DNA from: Gammaproteobacteria bacterium
GTDB taxonomy: Bacteria > Pseudomonadota > Gammaproteobacteria > Competibacterales > Competibacteraceae
Direction of reading: 5' to 3'
NCBI GenBank assembly: GCA_020047885.1
Contig: JAIFNF010000227.1
Coordinates: 1-6,357, forward strand
DNA: 6,357 nucleotides
The translations under genes were made by a program, and so were the position numbers. A model generated the notes under the pieces. That model was not told the DNA's origin and searched no databases. It saw nothing but the letters and a program-made list of their open reading frames with translations. Every line of letters starts with the position of its first letter. Within the stretch, counting starts at the first letter, position 1. Below are positions 1-6,357 of the stretch, piece after piece.

Positions 1-83
1 GACCGTTGTACAGCACGATGGGAACCACCGGCGGTAATAGGTCGTCCTCGGTGAGCTGCTTGGTGCGGATCAAATCCTGATAC
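1..83. repeat. Terminal direct repeat, left copy
   Basis: Identical over 83 bases to 6275-6357, ending exactly at the window edge. It lies inside rpn in both places and encodes the segment around YQDLIRTKQLTEDD to VVPIVLYNG. An exact end-to-end repeat is what an assembler leaves when a contig closes on itself. It could also mark two rpn copies. Confidence 0.97.
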
Positions 84-442
84 AACAAGCCGACGTAGAC
101 CAGCAGGCGCACCGCCATGAACGGGTCAACATCGGACTGGAATTCCAGCAGCAGATAGACATACAGCCAACGCTTCCGCCAGCGCACCCGCCAGATGACA
201 TCATCTGCTCGGGGTCGCAGGTCGTCGCTGACGTAGCTGCCGGATTGTTTCTCCAGCGTGGTGAAGTCCAGTTCCCCTACCCAGTCTTCGTGGACAAAGC
301 CGGTCAACAGGTCGGCGACCATGTCGGGATGGGAGAACAGCAGTTTGTAGCCCGAATCGTGGGGCTGGGCCAGGTTGTCACGAACCTTGGGTTTCCGTTG
401 GGGTTGCCGGGCGGGGCGACGGGGTGGTCGGTTGGGGGGCAT
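1..442 (-). CDS. Rpn-family putative nuclease/transposase (PD-(D/E)XK), N-terminal part, cut by left window edge
   Basis: This is the first 147 codons of an Rpn-family (recombination-promoting nuclease/putative transposase) protein, expected to act on DNA in the cytoplasm. The ATG at 442-440 is preceded by GGAG with a 5-nt spacer, which decides the start. Seen in sequence: a basic, proline-rich N-terminus (residues 1-22); HDSGYKLLFSHP near residues 28-39, the usual family opening; the acidic pair D80-D81 in RADDVIW; then a hydrophobic strand ending LLLEFQS, with E100 and Q102 as the E-x-Q form of the PD-(D/E)XK core. The reading frame is open to base 1. If the ends are joined through the 83-bp terminal repeat, it continues in frame into the part at 6274-5622 to give 364 aa, a normal family length. 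Catalytic activity is inferred from the family. The alternative is that this is one of two separate rpn copies. Confidence 0.85.
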   Translation of the reverse strand, partial: MPPNRPPRRPARQPQRKPKVRDNLAQPHDSGYKLLFSHPDMVADLLTGFVHEDWVGELDFTTLEKQSGSYVSDDLRPRADDVIWRVRWRKRWLYVYLLLEFQSDVDPFMAVRLLVYVGLLYQDLIRTKQLTEDDLLPPVVPIVLYNG

Positions 443-447
443 CAGGT

Positions 448-451
448 CTCC
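448..451 (-). promoter_or_regulatory. Ribosome binding site of the Rpn-family gene
   Basis: GGAG on the minus strand, 5 nt (ACCTG) ahead of ATG 442. Spacing and sequence are standard and support this start for the 364-aa reading of the joined gene. Confidence 0.65.
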
Positions 452-469
452 ATAACGGTTATTTCGTTT

Positions 470-503
470 CCCGGACTCCCCCCTTTGGCAAAGGGGAGTC
501 GGG
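470..503 (-). repeat. GC-rich palindrome between the giant gene's stop and rpn; REP-like element or possible terminator
   Basis: On the minus strand, starting 8 nt after the TAG stop, there is a hairpin: CCCC-TTT, loop GCC, AAA-GGGG. It is extended across a 2-nt G bulge by GACT/AGTC and across a 1-nt bulge by CCC/GGG. The order is stop codon, hairpin, then GGGAAACG; there is no T-tract, so a standard intrinsic terminator is not supported. The flanking AAATCCCCC and the CCCCTTT/AAAGGGG core look like intergenic palindromic repeats found dispersed in some environmental proteobacterial genomes. That identification is from memory and only one copy lies in this window. It could still halt or stabilise the 3' end of the long transcript. 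Confidence 0.55.
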
Positions 504-511
504 GGATTTCG

Positions 512-3500
512 CTACCGCTCCGCTGTCGGCGGATCGTTGCAGTGGTCGCGGGCGCAGCCGTACTGCACAGTCTGGCCACCCGCGTTCGGATTCCCGTTGC
601 CCACTGGCGGGTTGCTCCTCACATCGGCGGTGGCTTCCTCAACCATAATGATCTTCTCATAGACGTTGTCGTCTTCGTTGCTTTCGATCACCGTATTGTT
701 GCTGTCCGCAACGATTTTGATTGTATGCTGACCGGCGCTGAGGGTGGCGATGCTGTAGTCCTCGACATAGCAATAATAATCTGCTGGCAACCCATCACAG
801 TTCCACCTCTCTCTGAAAACGCCATCAACGTACAAAGCGACCGCAAAGGCCCCCGTAGCCACATCACTGTCATTTGCAATCGCAAAGTCCACATACAAGG
901 TATCAATGCTGTTCAGCGGGCTACGGTCGGTCGTAGTGCCCGTGATATTGCTGACCACGATCTTGTCTGACCAATCACGCAGCTTGTAAGGCGTCAGATT
1001 ACCGCCTGTTGGTAAAGATGGAGGTGTGCTTTCGCCATAATTATCACTTCCCCAACACATGACCGTACCAACGGTCTTGACCCCGCAGGTGTGAAAAGTG
1101 CCCGCATCGACTTGGGTAAATGTTCCCACTGGGCGATCCGCTTGACCTTCGTCATTACTTCCCCAACAAGCAACGGTACCATCGGTCTTGACCCCGCAGG
1201 TGTGAGATCGACCAGTGCTGATGTGCGCGAATGTTACCCCGGCAGGCGGGGCAGCTTGGCCGGAATAGTTGCTCCCCCAGCAGTTAACCATGCCGTCGGT
1301 CTTGAGTCCGCAGGTGTGATCCCCGCCCGCACTAACTTGGGTAAAGGTTCCGTCTGGTGCCGTGGTCTCGCCATCGTCGTTACTCCCCCAACAAGCGAGG
1401 GTACCGTCAGTCTTGACACCGCAGGCGTGATAATCACCCGTGCTGACTTGGGTAAAAGTTTCGTTCGGCGATGCCGTTTGACCATAGTCGTTATTTCCCC
1501 AGCACACGACTGTCCCATTAGTCCTGACCCCGCAGGTATACGAGTCACTTGCACTAACTGCAGTGAACAGCCCGTCCGGCGGTGCAGCCTGGCTATTTCC
1601 ATTACTCCCCCAACATGCTACTACGCCATTGGTTTTTACTCCACAAGTATGCATCCAAGCGGCACTGATCTGGGTGAATAAGCCCGCTGGAGGAACACCT
1701 TGGCCGAATATATTAGCTCCCCAGCAGATAACTACACCGTTGTCTTTTAGCCCGCAGGTGTGCGTCCAGGCGGCGCTAACTGCTTTATACGGTATTTCTT
1801 GCGAGTTAAGGAAGGTAGCCCCTACCCGCTGTTGGGCATTCATCGAGACTTGGCAAGTAGAAGCCGTACCGGAACAAGCTCCAGTCCAATAGCCGAATTG
1901 CCAACCCGCCGTGGGAACTGCGGTCAAGGTGACTACCGTGTTAGATGGATAGACCTCGCTGCAATCCAAGCCGCACTCGATTCCACCCGGTTGGCTACTT
2001 ATCGTACCAGATCCGGTTAGAGCAATTTCCAAAAGTGCGTGATAGATCCCCTCCGGCGGCATAGCTTGACCATAGTCGTTTTGTCCCCAGCAGGAAACCG
2101 TCCAGTCGATACTGATTCCACAAGTGTGATAAAGGCCGACACTGATTTGGGTAAACAGTCCGGATTGAGACGGAGGCGCTACCTGACCATAACTATTATT
2201 TCCCCAACATTCCACCTGACCATCATTCTTCAAGCCACAAGTGTGAAAATAGCCTGCGCTAACTTGGGTAAATACCCCGGCGGGCCATGTAGCTTGACCG
2301 TATACGTTATCCCCCCAGCATTTAACCGTACCGTTACTCCTCACGCCGCAGGTGTGATTCCCACCTGCGCTGATTTGTGTAAATATTTCGGCAGGGGACA
2401 TAGCCTGGTCGTAATCGTTGCTTCCCCAGCAAACAACGCTCCCGTCGATCTTCAGTCCGCAAGTGTGGTTATAACCCGCACTGACTTGGATGAAAGCTAC
2501 AGCAGCATCAGGAGGACTAGCTTGGCCATCATCATTTTCTCCCCAACAAGCAACGGTTCCGTTAGTCTTCACGCCGCAAGTGTGAAAATAACCAGAGCTA
2601 ACTTGGGTAAATGTCCCGGATGGTGGAGTTGCTTGATCGTAATAGTTAGTATCCGCCCAGCATTCGATTGAGCCATCGCTCCTGACCCCGCAGGCATGGC
2701 TACCGAATCCAAGATAATCGCCGCCGACACTGATTTGGGCAAACATACCGGGTGGAGGTGTCAATTGGCCATCGTTATCCCGTCCCCAACACTTGACCAG
2801 ACCATTGCTCTTCATCCCGCAGGTATAAAAGGGACCTGCACTGACCTGAGTAAAGGGCATCCGACTACACCCTTGCTCAATAATCCGACTCACCCGCTCC
2901 TGAAACTCTGGCGCGGCGACAAACATCTGTCGGGTCTGTTCCCGGGTTAACTCGGCGGTTTCCAAACGGTTCAACCAGTAGTTGAAGCCCTCTCCATCGC
3001 CCCCCCGGCGCAGGAACGTACTGTACAGGTCTTGCAGATATTCCCGATTCAGGCGTTGCCAACCCAGATATTCCGGGCTATTGGCGAACTGACTGGAAAT
3101 CGCCTCCACTTCCGCCATGACCGCTGCCGCCCCCTGACACTGCGCCGTCTGGAAGCGCTCCAGCCAGTAGCGGAAGCCCTCATTATCCGGTATGCGGTTG
3201 AGCAGACCCCGGTAGAAGTCCATCACAGTCAAGGCTTCGGGGCGACTGGTCGCGACGCCAAACTGACTCTCCAGATAGGCGGTGAATTCCGCCGAGAACA
3301 GTACCTCGCTCAACACCAGGTCGCGGGGCAATCCGTCGGCCAGCGCCGCCAGCCAGTGCGCTTGCTCATCCGCGTTCAGACCCTGTTCCAGCAGGAAGAG
3401 ATAGAGATCCGCCACATACTGCGTATCACTGCGGTCGCGAGCCTGGTACTCGGCGCTGGTAAACAGTTGCGTAATCAACACCCGGAAGCCCTCAGCGACA

Positions 3501-5550
3501 TCAATACCGAGGGTCTTCATCCGCTCCAAGTCGTTTTCCCAGGTGGTTTGTTCAGCAGCGGTCGGCGTTCGGCCAATAATCTTCTCGTAATAATTCCAGA
3601 TATGCTCGCTGACCACCGGGTCTGTCACGTCGGCGATGAAGGTGGCGGTACAGGTGAGTGGTTGATCAGGCATAGGGAACACCGCCGCGCACGGTTCTGG
3701 CGTCCAGCCGGCGAAATGATCGCGGTCTGATCGCGGCGTAGCGGTCAGGGTGACGACCTCGCCCACCTGGTATTGGCCGCCGCCGCTGACTGTTCCGGTC
3801 CCCGCGCCATCCTTCACTACCGTCAGTGGGACAATCGGATTGTCGTCAAAGGTCGCAGTGCAGGTCAGGGGTTGCTCCGGCATCAACAGTGGCCCGGCGC
3901 ACGTTTCGGGACTCCAGCCGGTGAACTGATTGCGCGGATTCGGTTTGGCGGTGAGCACCACCGGCTCCCCGGCGGCGTAGGCACCGGCTCCCGCGACGAC
4001 ACCCGTCCCGGTGCCATCGACCGTCACGGTCAAGAGATAGTTGATGGTGCTAGTAAAGCGGGCGGTACAGGTCAGGGCCCGCGCCGGATCAGACATCGTG
4101 AATTGCGCCGCACAGGGAGGATTCCAGCCGGCCAACACCGAACCGTCCGCTGGCGTGGCAGTCAGGGTGACCGTCGCCCCGGCGGCATAGTCCCCGTCCC
4201 CGGCGACCGTCCCTTGACCCACCCCACTGGTCGCTACCGTCACCCGACAGCCCGCTGGTGGCGCAGACTGGAGATGCAACTGGTCGACGCCACAAACCCC
4301 TACCACCGGCTCCGGCGTTGGGCGATCCGCCGTCGTGCCATCGCCCAGTTGCCCCTGATGGTTCCGGCCCCACGTCCACACCGTCCCGTCCGGCCGGGTT
4401 GCCAACGTATGCGCCGGCCCCGCACCTAGCGTGGTCGCATCCGCCACCTGAGTCACGGCCACCGGTACACACTGCGCCGGCCCGGCTCCCACACCCAACT
4501 GGCCATAGCGGTTATCCCCCCACGTCCACACCCGCCCATCAGCAGTCAGCGCCGCCCCATGCTGATCCCCCCCGGCCAGCACCCGCACCGTCCCCAAATT
4601 GTTGAGATTCGGCAAACTTTGCGGCGTGGTGGGGTGTTGCCAGGCACTCTCCCCCAATTGACAGTGTTCGTTATTCCCCCACCCCCAGATCGTGCCGTCT
4701 TCCCGCACCGCTAGGGTATAAGCCACCCCGCGCTGCTCGGTGGACAGACCCGGACGGAAATAGCCCCCGGCGCTGATCTGCCGCACCTCGGTCAGGGGAA
4801 CCGGTTCAGTGCCACAGGTCGCTAACACCGGCTGGGCAAAAGCGGAAGTGAAGGTATAGCACGTTCCCAACTGCCCGGAACGGTTATCCCCCCACGCCCA
4901 CACCGTCCCATTCTTCTTCAACGCCACGCTGTGCACTTCGCTGGCCGCCACTGCGATCACATCGGTGAGCGGCGGAAAGTTCAACCCGCCATCGCTGCGC
5001 GGTTCGGCGATCACCACCGCCACCGGCCGCCACGCATGTGCCCCCTGACTGCCATTGTTCCCTAGTTGGCGGTAATCATTACTCCCCCACGCCCAGACCC
5101 GACCCTCCCCGGTCACCGCCAGACTGTGGTACTTGCCCGCCGCGACCGCGATGACCTCGGTTAACCCGGCCACCGGCATCGGCGTCGGGCGATTCACCGT
5201 CGTCCCATCGCCCAACTGCCCCAGACCGTTCTGACCCCACGTCCACACCGTGCCATCCACCGCCAGCGCGACGCTATGCCAATCGCCACTGGCCACCTGC
5301 ACCCAAGCCGTCCCGGTTTCGGGCAACGACCACAGGAACGGATAACCCTGCTGGTCACCAACCCCCGCCATTCCCAACTGCCCGGCCTGATTCGCCCCCC
5401 AGGCATACCCGAACGGCTGCCCGGTACTCGTCGCCAGCGAGTGCTGACCACTCCCCGACAGGTCGCCGATCCGGCCCCGGTGAGGATGAAGAGCATTGAC
5501 AGTAGTCGCCCATACCGGAGCCAAAATCGGTTCATCCGCCAGTGATTCAT
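512..5550 (-). CDS. Giant secreted multidomain repeat protein: three RCC1-type propellers, InlB-like repeats, DUF4214, CARDB (apparent frameshift near the 5' end)
   Basis: I recognise the domains but not a specific gene. In order: signal peptide (5550-5464); seven RCC1 repeats with V-W-x-W-G...GQLG motifs (5458-4301); three InlB-B-like repeats ending TCTATF or similar (4255-3638); a helical DUF4214 region (3613-2870); seven short cysteine-containing RCC1 repeats (2854-2063); one more InlB-like repeat (2038-1811); seven more short RCC1 repeats (1789-1028); a CARDB-like beta domain (991-641); and a 42-residue tail to the TAG at 514-512. With one base restored the protein is about 1,679 aa. The ATG at 5550 was chosen for its GAGGAA ribosome binding site and signal peptide; the propeller frame is one base off and runs open from a TTG at 5644 without either. 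The likely role is extracellular or surface binding; RCC1 propellers and CARDB are binding scaffolds, and no enzyme motif is visible. No sortase signal or membrane anchor was seen. Confidence 0.85.
641..991 (-). other. CARDB-like C-terminal domain
   Basis: About 117 residues containing VDFAIANDSDVATGAFAV, ALYVDGVF, LSAGQHTIKIVAD and IESNEDDNVYEKIIMV. This is the usual CARDB pattern: a nonparallel substituent strand, then L-x-x-G-x-H-x-[IV], then [IV]-x-E-x-[ND]-E-x-[ND]-N. The family is an Ig-like adhesion fold in exported bacterial proteins. A polar tail of about 40 residues with two cysteines follows, with no recognisable sorting or anchoring motif. Confidence 0.8.
1028..1789 (-). repeat. 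Propeller 3: seven short RCC1-type blades with cysteine pairs
   Basis: Seven units with near-uniform spacing (37, 37, 37, 37, 38, 37 residues), so a DNA repeat of about 111 bp. A typical unit contains HTCGVKTDGTVACWGSN. All seven have the C-x9-C pair. The framework is nearly constant while the two residues before HTCG/YTCG/HACG and the two to three after WG-x-N vary. Confidence 0.88.
1811..2038 (-). repeat. Fourth InlB-like repeat, linker between propellers 2 and 3
   Basis: About 76 residues with LTGSGTISSQPGGIECG, VVTLTAVPTAGW and YWTGACSG...C, ending VGATF. It is related to the three earlier repeats but longer and with four cysteines (CGLDC, then ACSG and TCQV). It separates two seven-blade sets and so marks their boundary. 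Confidence 0.75.
2063..2854 (-). repeat. Propeller 2: seven short RCC1-type blades with cysteine pairs
   Basis: Seven units, beginning FTQVSAG or similar and ending CWG-x-N-x-x-x-Q. Blade spacing is 37, 44, 39, 37, 37 and 39 residues. Each has the pair C-x9-C (TCG...CWG). The second blade is aberrant: its loop is longer (GGDYLGFGSHACG) and it has CWA in place of CWG. In DNA this gives an imperfect repeat with a period near 111 bp. Confidence 0.88.
2870..3613 (-). other. DUF4214 region
   Basis: About 250 residues of helical sequence in four related units with recurring patterns: YEKIIGRTPTAAEQTTW; LYLFLLEQGLNADEQAHWL; FYRGLLNRIPDNEGFRYWL; LYSTFLRRGGDGEGFNYWL. Each is followed by a [FL]-x-x-[SA]-x-E[FY] segment (FTSAEY, LFSAEF, FANSPEY, FVAAPEF). 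This is the DUF4214 signature known from bacterial secreted and surface proteins. Its function is not established. Confidence 0.85.
3638..4255 (-). repeat. Three InlB-B-like repeats
   Basis: Three units of about 65 residues. Each has a G-x-G-T/V...G-x-Y start, a GA/GE-x-V-x-L-T-A-x-P strand, a GW-x-P segment and a LTCTA-x-F end. Examples are VTLTATPADGSVLAGWNPP and VVLTAKPNPRNQFTGWSPE. Each carries a cysteine pair (C after GW, C in LTCTA). They match the divergent InlB B-repeat type of surface proteins and probably form a rod-like spacer between propeller 1 and the DUF4214 region. Confidence 0.8.
4301..5458 (-). repeat. Propeller 1: seven canonical RCC1 blades
   Basis: Seven blade-closing motifs are visible in order: YAWGANQAGQLG, VWTWGQNGLGQLG, VWAWGSNDYRQLG, VWAWGDNRSGQLG, IWGWGNNEHCQLG, VWTWGDNRYGQLG and VWTWGRNHQGQLG. 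Most follow an HS-[LV]-A type strand. Seven is the number needed to close one RCC1 beta-propeller. Blade spacing is irregular (about 40 to 70 residues) because loops of different length are inserted. The paired cysteines of the later propellers are absent. Confidence 0.9.
5453..5478 (-). other. Apparent single-base frameshift site
   Basis: The signal-peptide frame and the RCC1 frame differ by one base; adding one nucleotide (or a -1 ribosomal shift) joins them. The switch must lie after the hydrophobic segment and before GSGQHSLA of the first blade (about 5455). Two G4 runs (minus strand), at 5478-5475 and 5456-5453, are the natural places for a lost base. Restoring a G at the second keeps the A-G-S-A cleavage site and gives TCRGSGQHSLA. 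Restoring it at the first would replace the cleavage site. A sequencing or assembly error is as likely as a real mutation. Neither run looks like a classic slippery heptamer. Confidence 0.65.
5464..5550 (-). other. Signal-peptide coding segment of the giant protein
   Basis: Read from ATG 5550, the first 29 residues have an arginine-rich n-region (R5, R8, R12, R15), a short hydrophobic stretch LLSMLFILTG and an A-G-S-A end that fits a signal peptidase I site. There is no clear lipobox, although a cysteine follows two residues later. This frame then runs into arginine-rich nonsense (for example STRWRRVPGSRSG) while the RCC1 repeats continue in the frame one base away. The next ATG, at 5535, would also keep the hydrophobic segment. 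Confidence 0.7.
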
Positions 5551-5556
5551 GTTGGT

Positions 5557-5562
5557 TTCCTC
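5557..5562 (-). promoter_or_regulatory. Ribosome binding site of the giant secreted protein
   Basis: GAGGAA on the minus strand, 6 nt (ACCAAC) before ATG 5550. It is the best Shine-Dalgarno match in the gap after rpn. It decides the start in favour of 5550 over the TTG at 5644 or the ATG at 5602, neither of which has a comparable sequence upstream. Confidence 0.75.
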
Positions 5563-5621
5563 GTATAAAGTTTTCTGTAATGCTAGGGTCAAGGTTGGCC
5601 ATCGTAACGGCGGCGGTTGAT

Positions 5622-6357
5622 TTAGCGAACCGGCGTCTCGGCAAACACTTCGGCCAGACTTTGCGCCGTCAGCACCCGCTCGCCCCAGATGAGCAGCGTA
5701 TCGCTGTCCGCTACGGCCAACCGCGCCAGAATTTCCGCATCCAGGAATCCGAAGCGCCGAGCTAACTGGCGCTGCAAGAGTAAGGATTCACCTTCCTGTC
5801 GGCCTTCCTGTCGGCCTTCCTGTCGGCCTTCCTGACGGCCTTCCTGACGGCCTTCCTGACGGCCTTTTTCGATCCCCTGCTGTTCCCACTCTTGGGTCCA
5901 CTCCACCACTCGTTCCGCTAACATATTGTGTACCTCGCTCAGTTCCAATACGGCCTCAATGCGTACTCCCGGCATGCGCACCGGCAGCAGCACGTCGCGT
6001 AACCACACGGCAAAGGCCCGGCGTAAACTGTCTTGCCGGGGCGCTTGTAACCACTCAATTAGTCGTTCGATCACCGCCTGCACGTCGTCTGGCCCCCGGC
6101 TGTTTTCCAACCGGAACAGCGCTGCCGCCAGGTTCTGTAAAGGGGCTAACGTTGCCTCCTGATAGCTGTTTTCTTCCAGTAGCAGATAGTGCAACCGGGG
6201 TTGATATTGTTCCAGTCCCGCTGGCGGGGGCACGATGAGATCGGTCAGATGGGTCTTGGCCGTCCGGTGGCGTCGACCGTTGTACAGCACGATGGGAACC
6301 ACCGGCGGTAATAGGTCGTCCTCGGTGAGCTGCTTGGTGCGGATCAAATCCTGATAC
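5622..6357 (-). CDS. Rpn-family putative nuclease, C-terminal part with DUF4351-like tail, cut by right window edge
   Basis: This is the C-terminal half of an Rpn-family protein. It is open from the window edge; the TTG at 6347 is an internal leucine codon, not a start, because the same bases at 1-83 lie mid-gene. Seen: VVPIVLYNG, a conserved strand after the nuclease core; a helical middle (LAAALFRLEN, AVWLRDVLLP); then GIEKG followed by six RQEG units (residues 286-309 of the joined protein); then the DUF4351-like end with LLLQRQLARRFG and RVLTAQSLAEVF. The stop TAA is at 5624-5622. The polar RQEG stretch before DUF4351 is typical of this family. Joined to 442-1 the gene is 1,095 nt, exactly 365 codons including stop, and in frame. 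The next gene starts 71 nt downstream on the same strand, so co-transcription is possible. Confidence 0.85.
   Translation of the reverse strand, partial: YQDLIRTKQLTEDDLLPPVVPIVLYNGRRHRTAKTHLTDLIVPPPAGLEQYQPRLHYLLLEENSYQEATLAPLQNLAAALFRLENSRGPDDVQAVIERLIEWLQAPRQDSLRRAFAVWLRDVLLPVRMPGVRIEAVLELSEVHNMLAERVVEWTQEWEQQGIEKGRQEGRQEGRQEGRQEGRQEGRQEGESLLLQRQLARRFGFLDAEILARLAVADSDTLLIWGERVLTAQSLAEVFAETPVR
5791..5862 (-). repeat. Six tandem 12-bp units in rpn encoding RQEG repeats
   Basis: Plus-strand units of ccttcctgNcgg occur six times without gaps. The first three (5791-5826) have T at the variable base and the last three (5827-5862) have A; the change is silent (both give arginine codons). Each unit encodes four residues, R-Q-E-G, so gain or loss of units keeps the frame. 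The block of three T units beside three A units suggests growth by local duplication or replication slippage. Confidence 0.95.
6275..6357. repeat. Terminal direct repeat, right copy
   Basis: Exact copy of bases 1-83 and in the same orientation. Collapsing the two copies gives a 6,274-bp unit in which rpn is complete and in frame (442 nt plus 653 nt make 1,095 nt). Confidence 0.97.

Noticed and set aside
452..462. Small palindrome ATAACGGTTAT upstream of rpn as an operator
   Set aside because: Only five base pairs per arm and a single copy; too short to support a regulator site.
245..970. Plus-strand open frame of 241 codons crossing the rpn start and the end of the giant gene
   Set aside because: It lies antisense to two well-supported genes and has no domain or ribosome binding site.
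1028..2854. CRISPR-like array because of regular repeats
   Set aside because: Repeats are about 111 bp, imperfect and coding (RCC1 blades), without short identical repeats and unique spacers.
1091..2950. Several long plus-strand open frames opposite propellers 2 and 3
   Set aside because: They are periodic by-products of 111-bp coding repeats: a period divisible by three keeps antisense frames open. No ribosome binding sites or recognisable domains.
5564..5592. TTGACC (5592-5587), 17 bases, TTTATA (5569-5564) on the minus strand as a sigma-70 promoter for the giant gene
   Set aside because: The -35 match and spacing are good, but the -10 is poor and the expected start of transcription, about 5557, would cut into the GAGGAA ribosome binding site. 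Left out as a feature.
5551..5644. Start of the giant gene at TTG 5644 (or ATG 5602), giving a 1,710-aa protein
   Set aside because: No ribosome binding site at either, no signal peptide, and the first 20 or so bases overlap the end of rpn. The segment reads as noise compared with the signal peptide at ATG 5550.
6275..6347. TTG at 6347 as start of a 241-aa gene
   Set aside because: The same bases at 1-83 lie inside a longer open frame with catalytic motifs upstream, so this TTG is an internal leucine codon.

Overview
The window reads as bacterial DNA, probably from a Gammaproteobacterium. Shine-Dalgarno sequences sit ahead of both genes, it has an Rpn/PD-(D/E)XK-DUF4351 gene, and it has a large secreted RCC1/DUF4214/CARDB mosaic protein of the kind I associate with environmental or activated-sludge lineages. 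The taxonomic guess is weak. All convincing coding is on the minus strand, and only two genes are present.

Layout in minus-strand order: (a) 442-1 encodes the start and catalytic half of an Rpn-family putative nuclease and runs off the left edge. (b) 6357-5622 encodes the C-terminal half of an Rpn-family protein and enters from the right edge. (c) After a 71-nt gap comes a giant secreted repeat protein, 5550-512. It has a signal peptide, a seven-bladed RCC1 propeller, three InlB-like repeats, a DUF4214 region, a second seven-bladed propeller, a fourth InlB-like repeat, a third seven-bladed propeller and a CARDB-like domain. (d) A 69-nt spacer (443-511) carries a GC-rich palindrome and the ribosome binding site of rpn.

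The first 83 bases (1-83) are repeated exactly as the last 83 (6275-6357). Joining the ends through this repeat gives one intact in-frame Rpn gene of 364 codons plus stop. The sequence is therefore either a circle of 6,274 bp, one period of a tandem array, or a contig bounded by two nearly identical rpn copies. No replication gene or recognisable origin is present, so a self-replicating plasmid is not supported by gene content.

The giant gene seems to carry a one-base frameshift between its signal peptide (ATG at 5550, with a good ribosome binding site) and its first propeller. The propeller frame stays open upstream to a TTG at 5644, but that extension has no ribosome binding site and no signal peptide. 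The cysteine-rich second and third propellers make sense only outside the cytoplasm, which supports the signal-peptide start. The shift may be a sequencing error or a real lesion. I see no evidence that the two genes work together: one product is expected in the cytoplasm on DNA, the other at the cell surface or outside.
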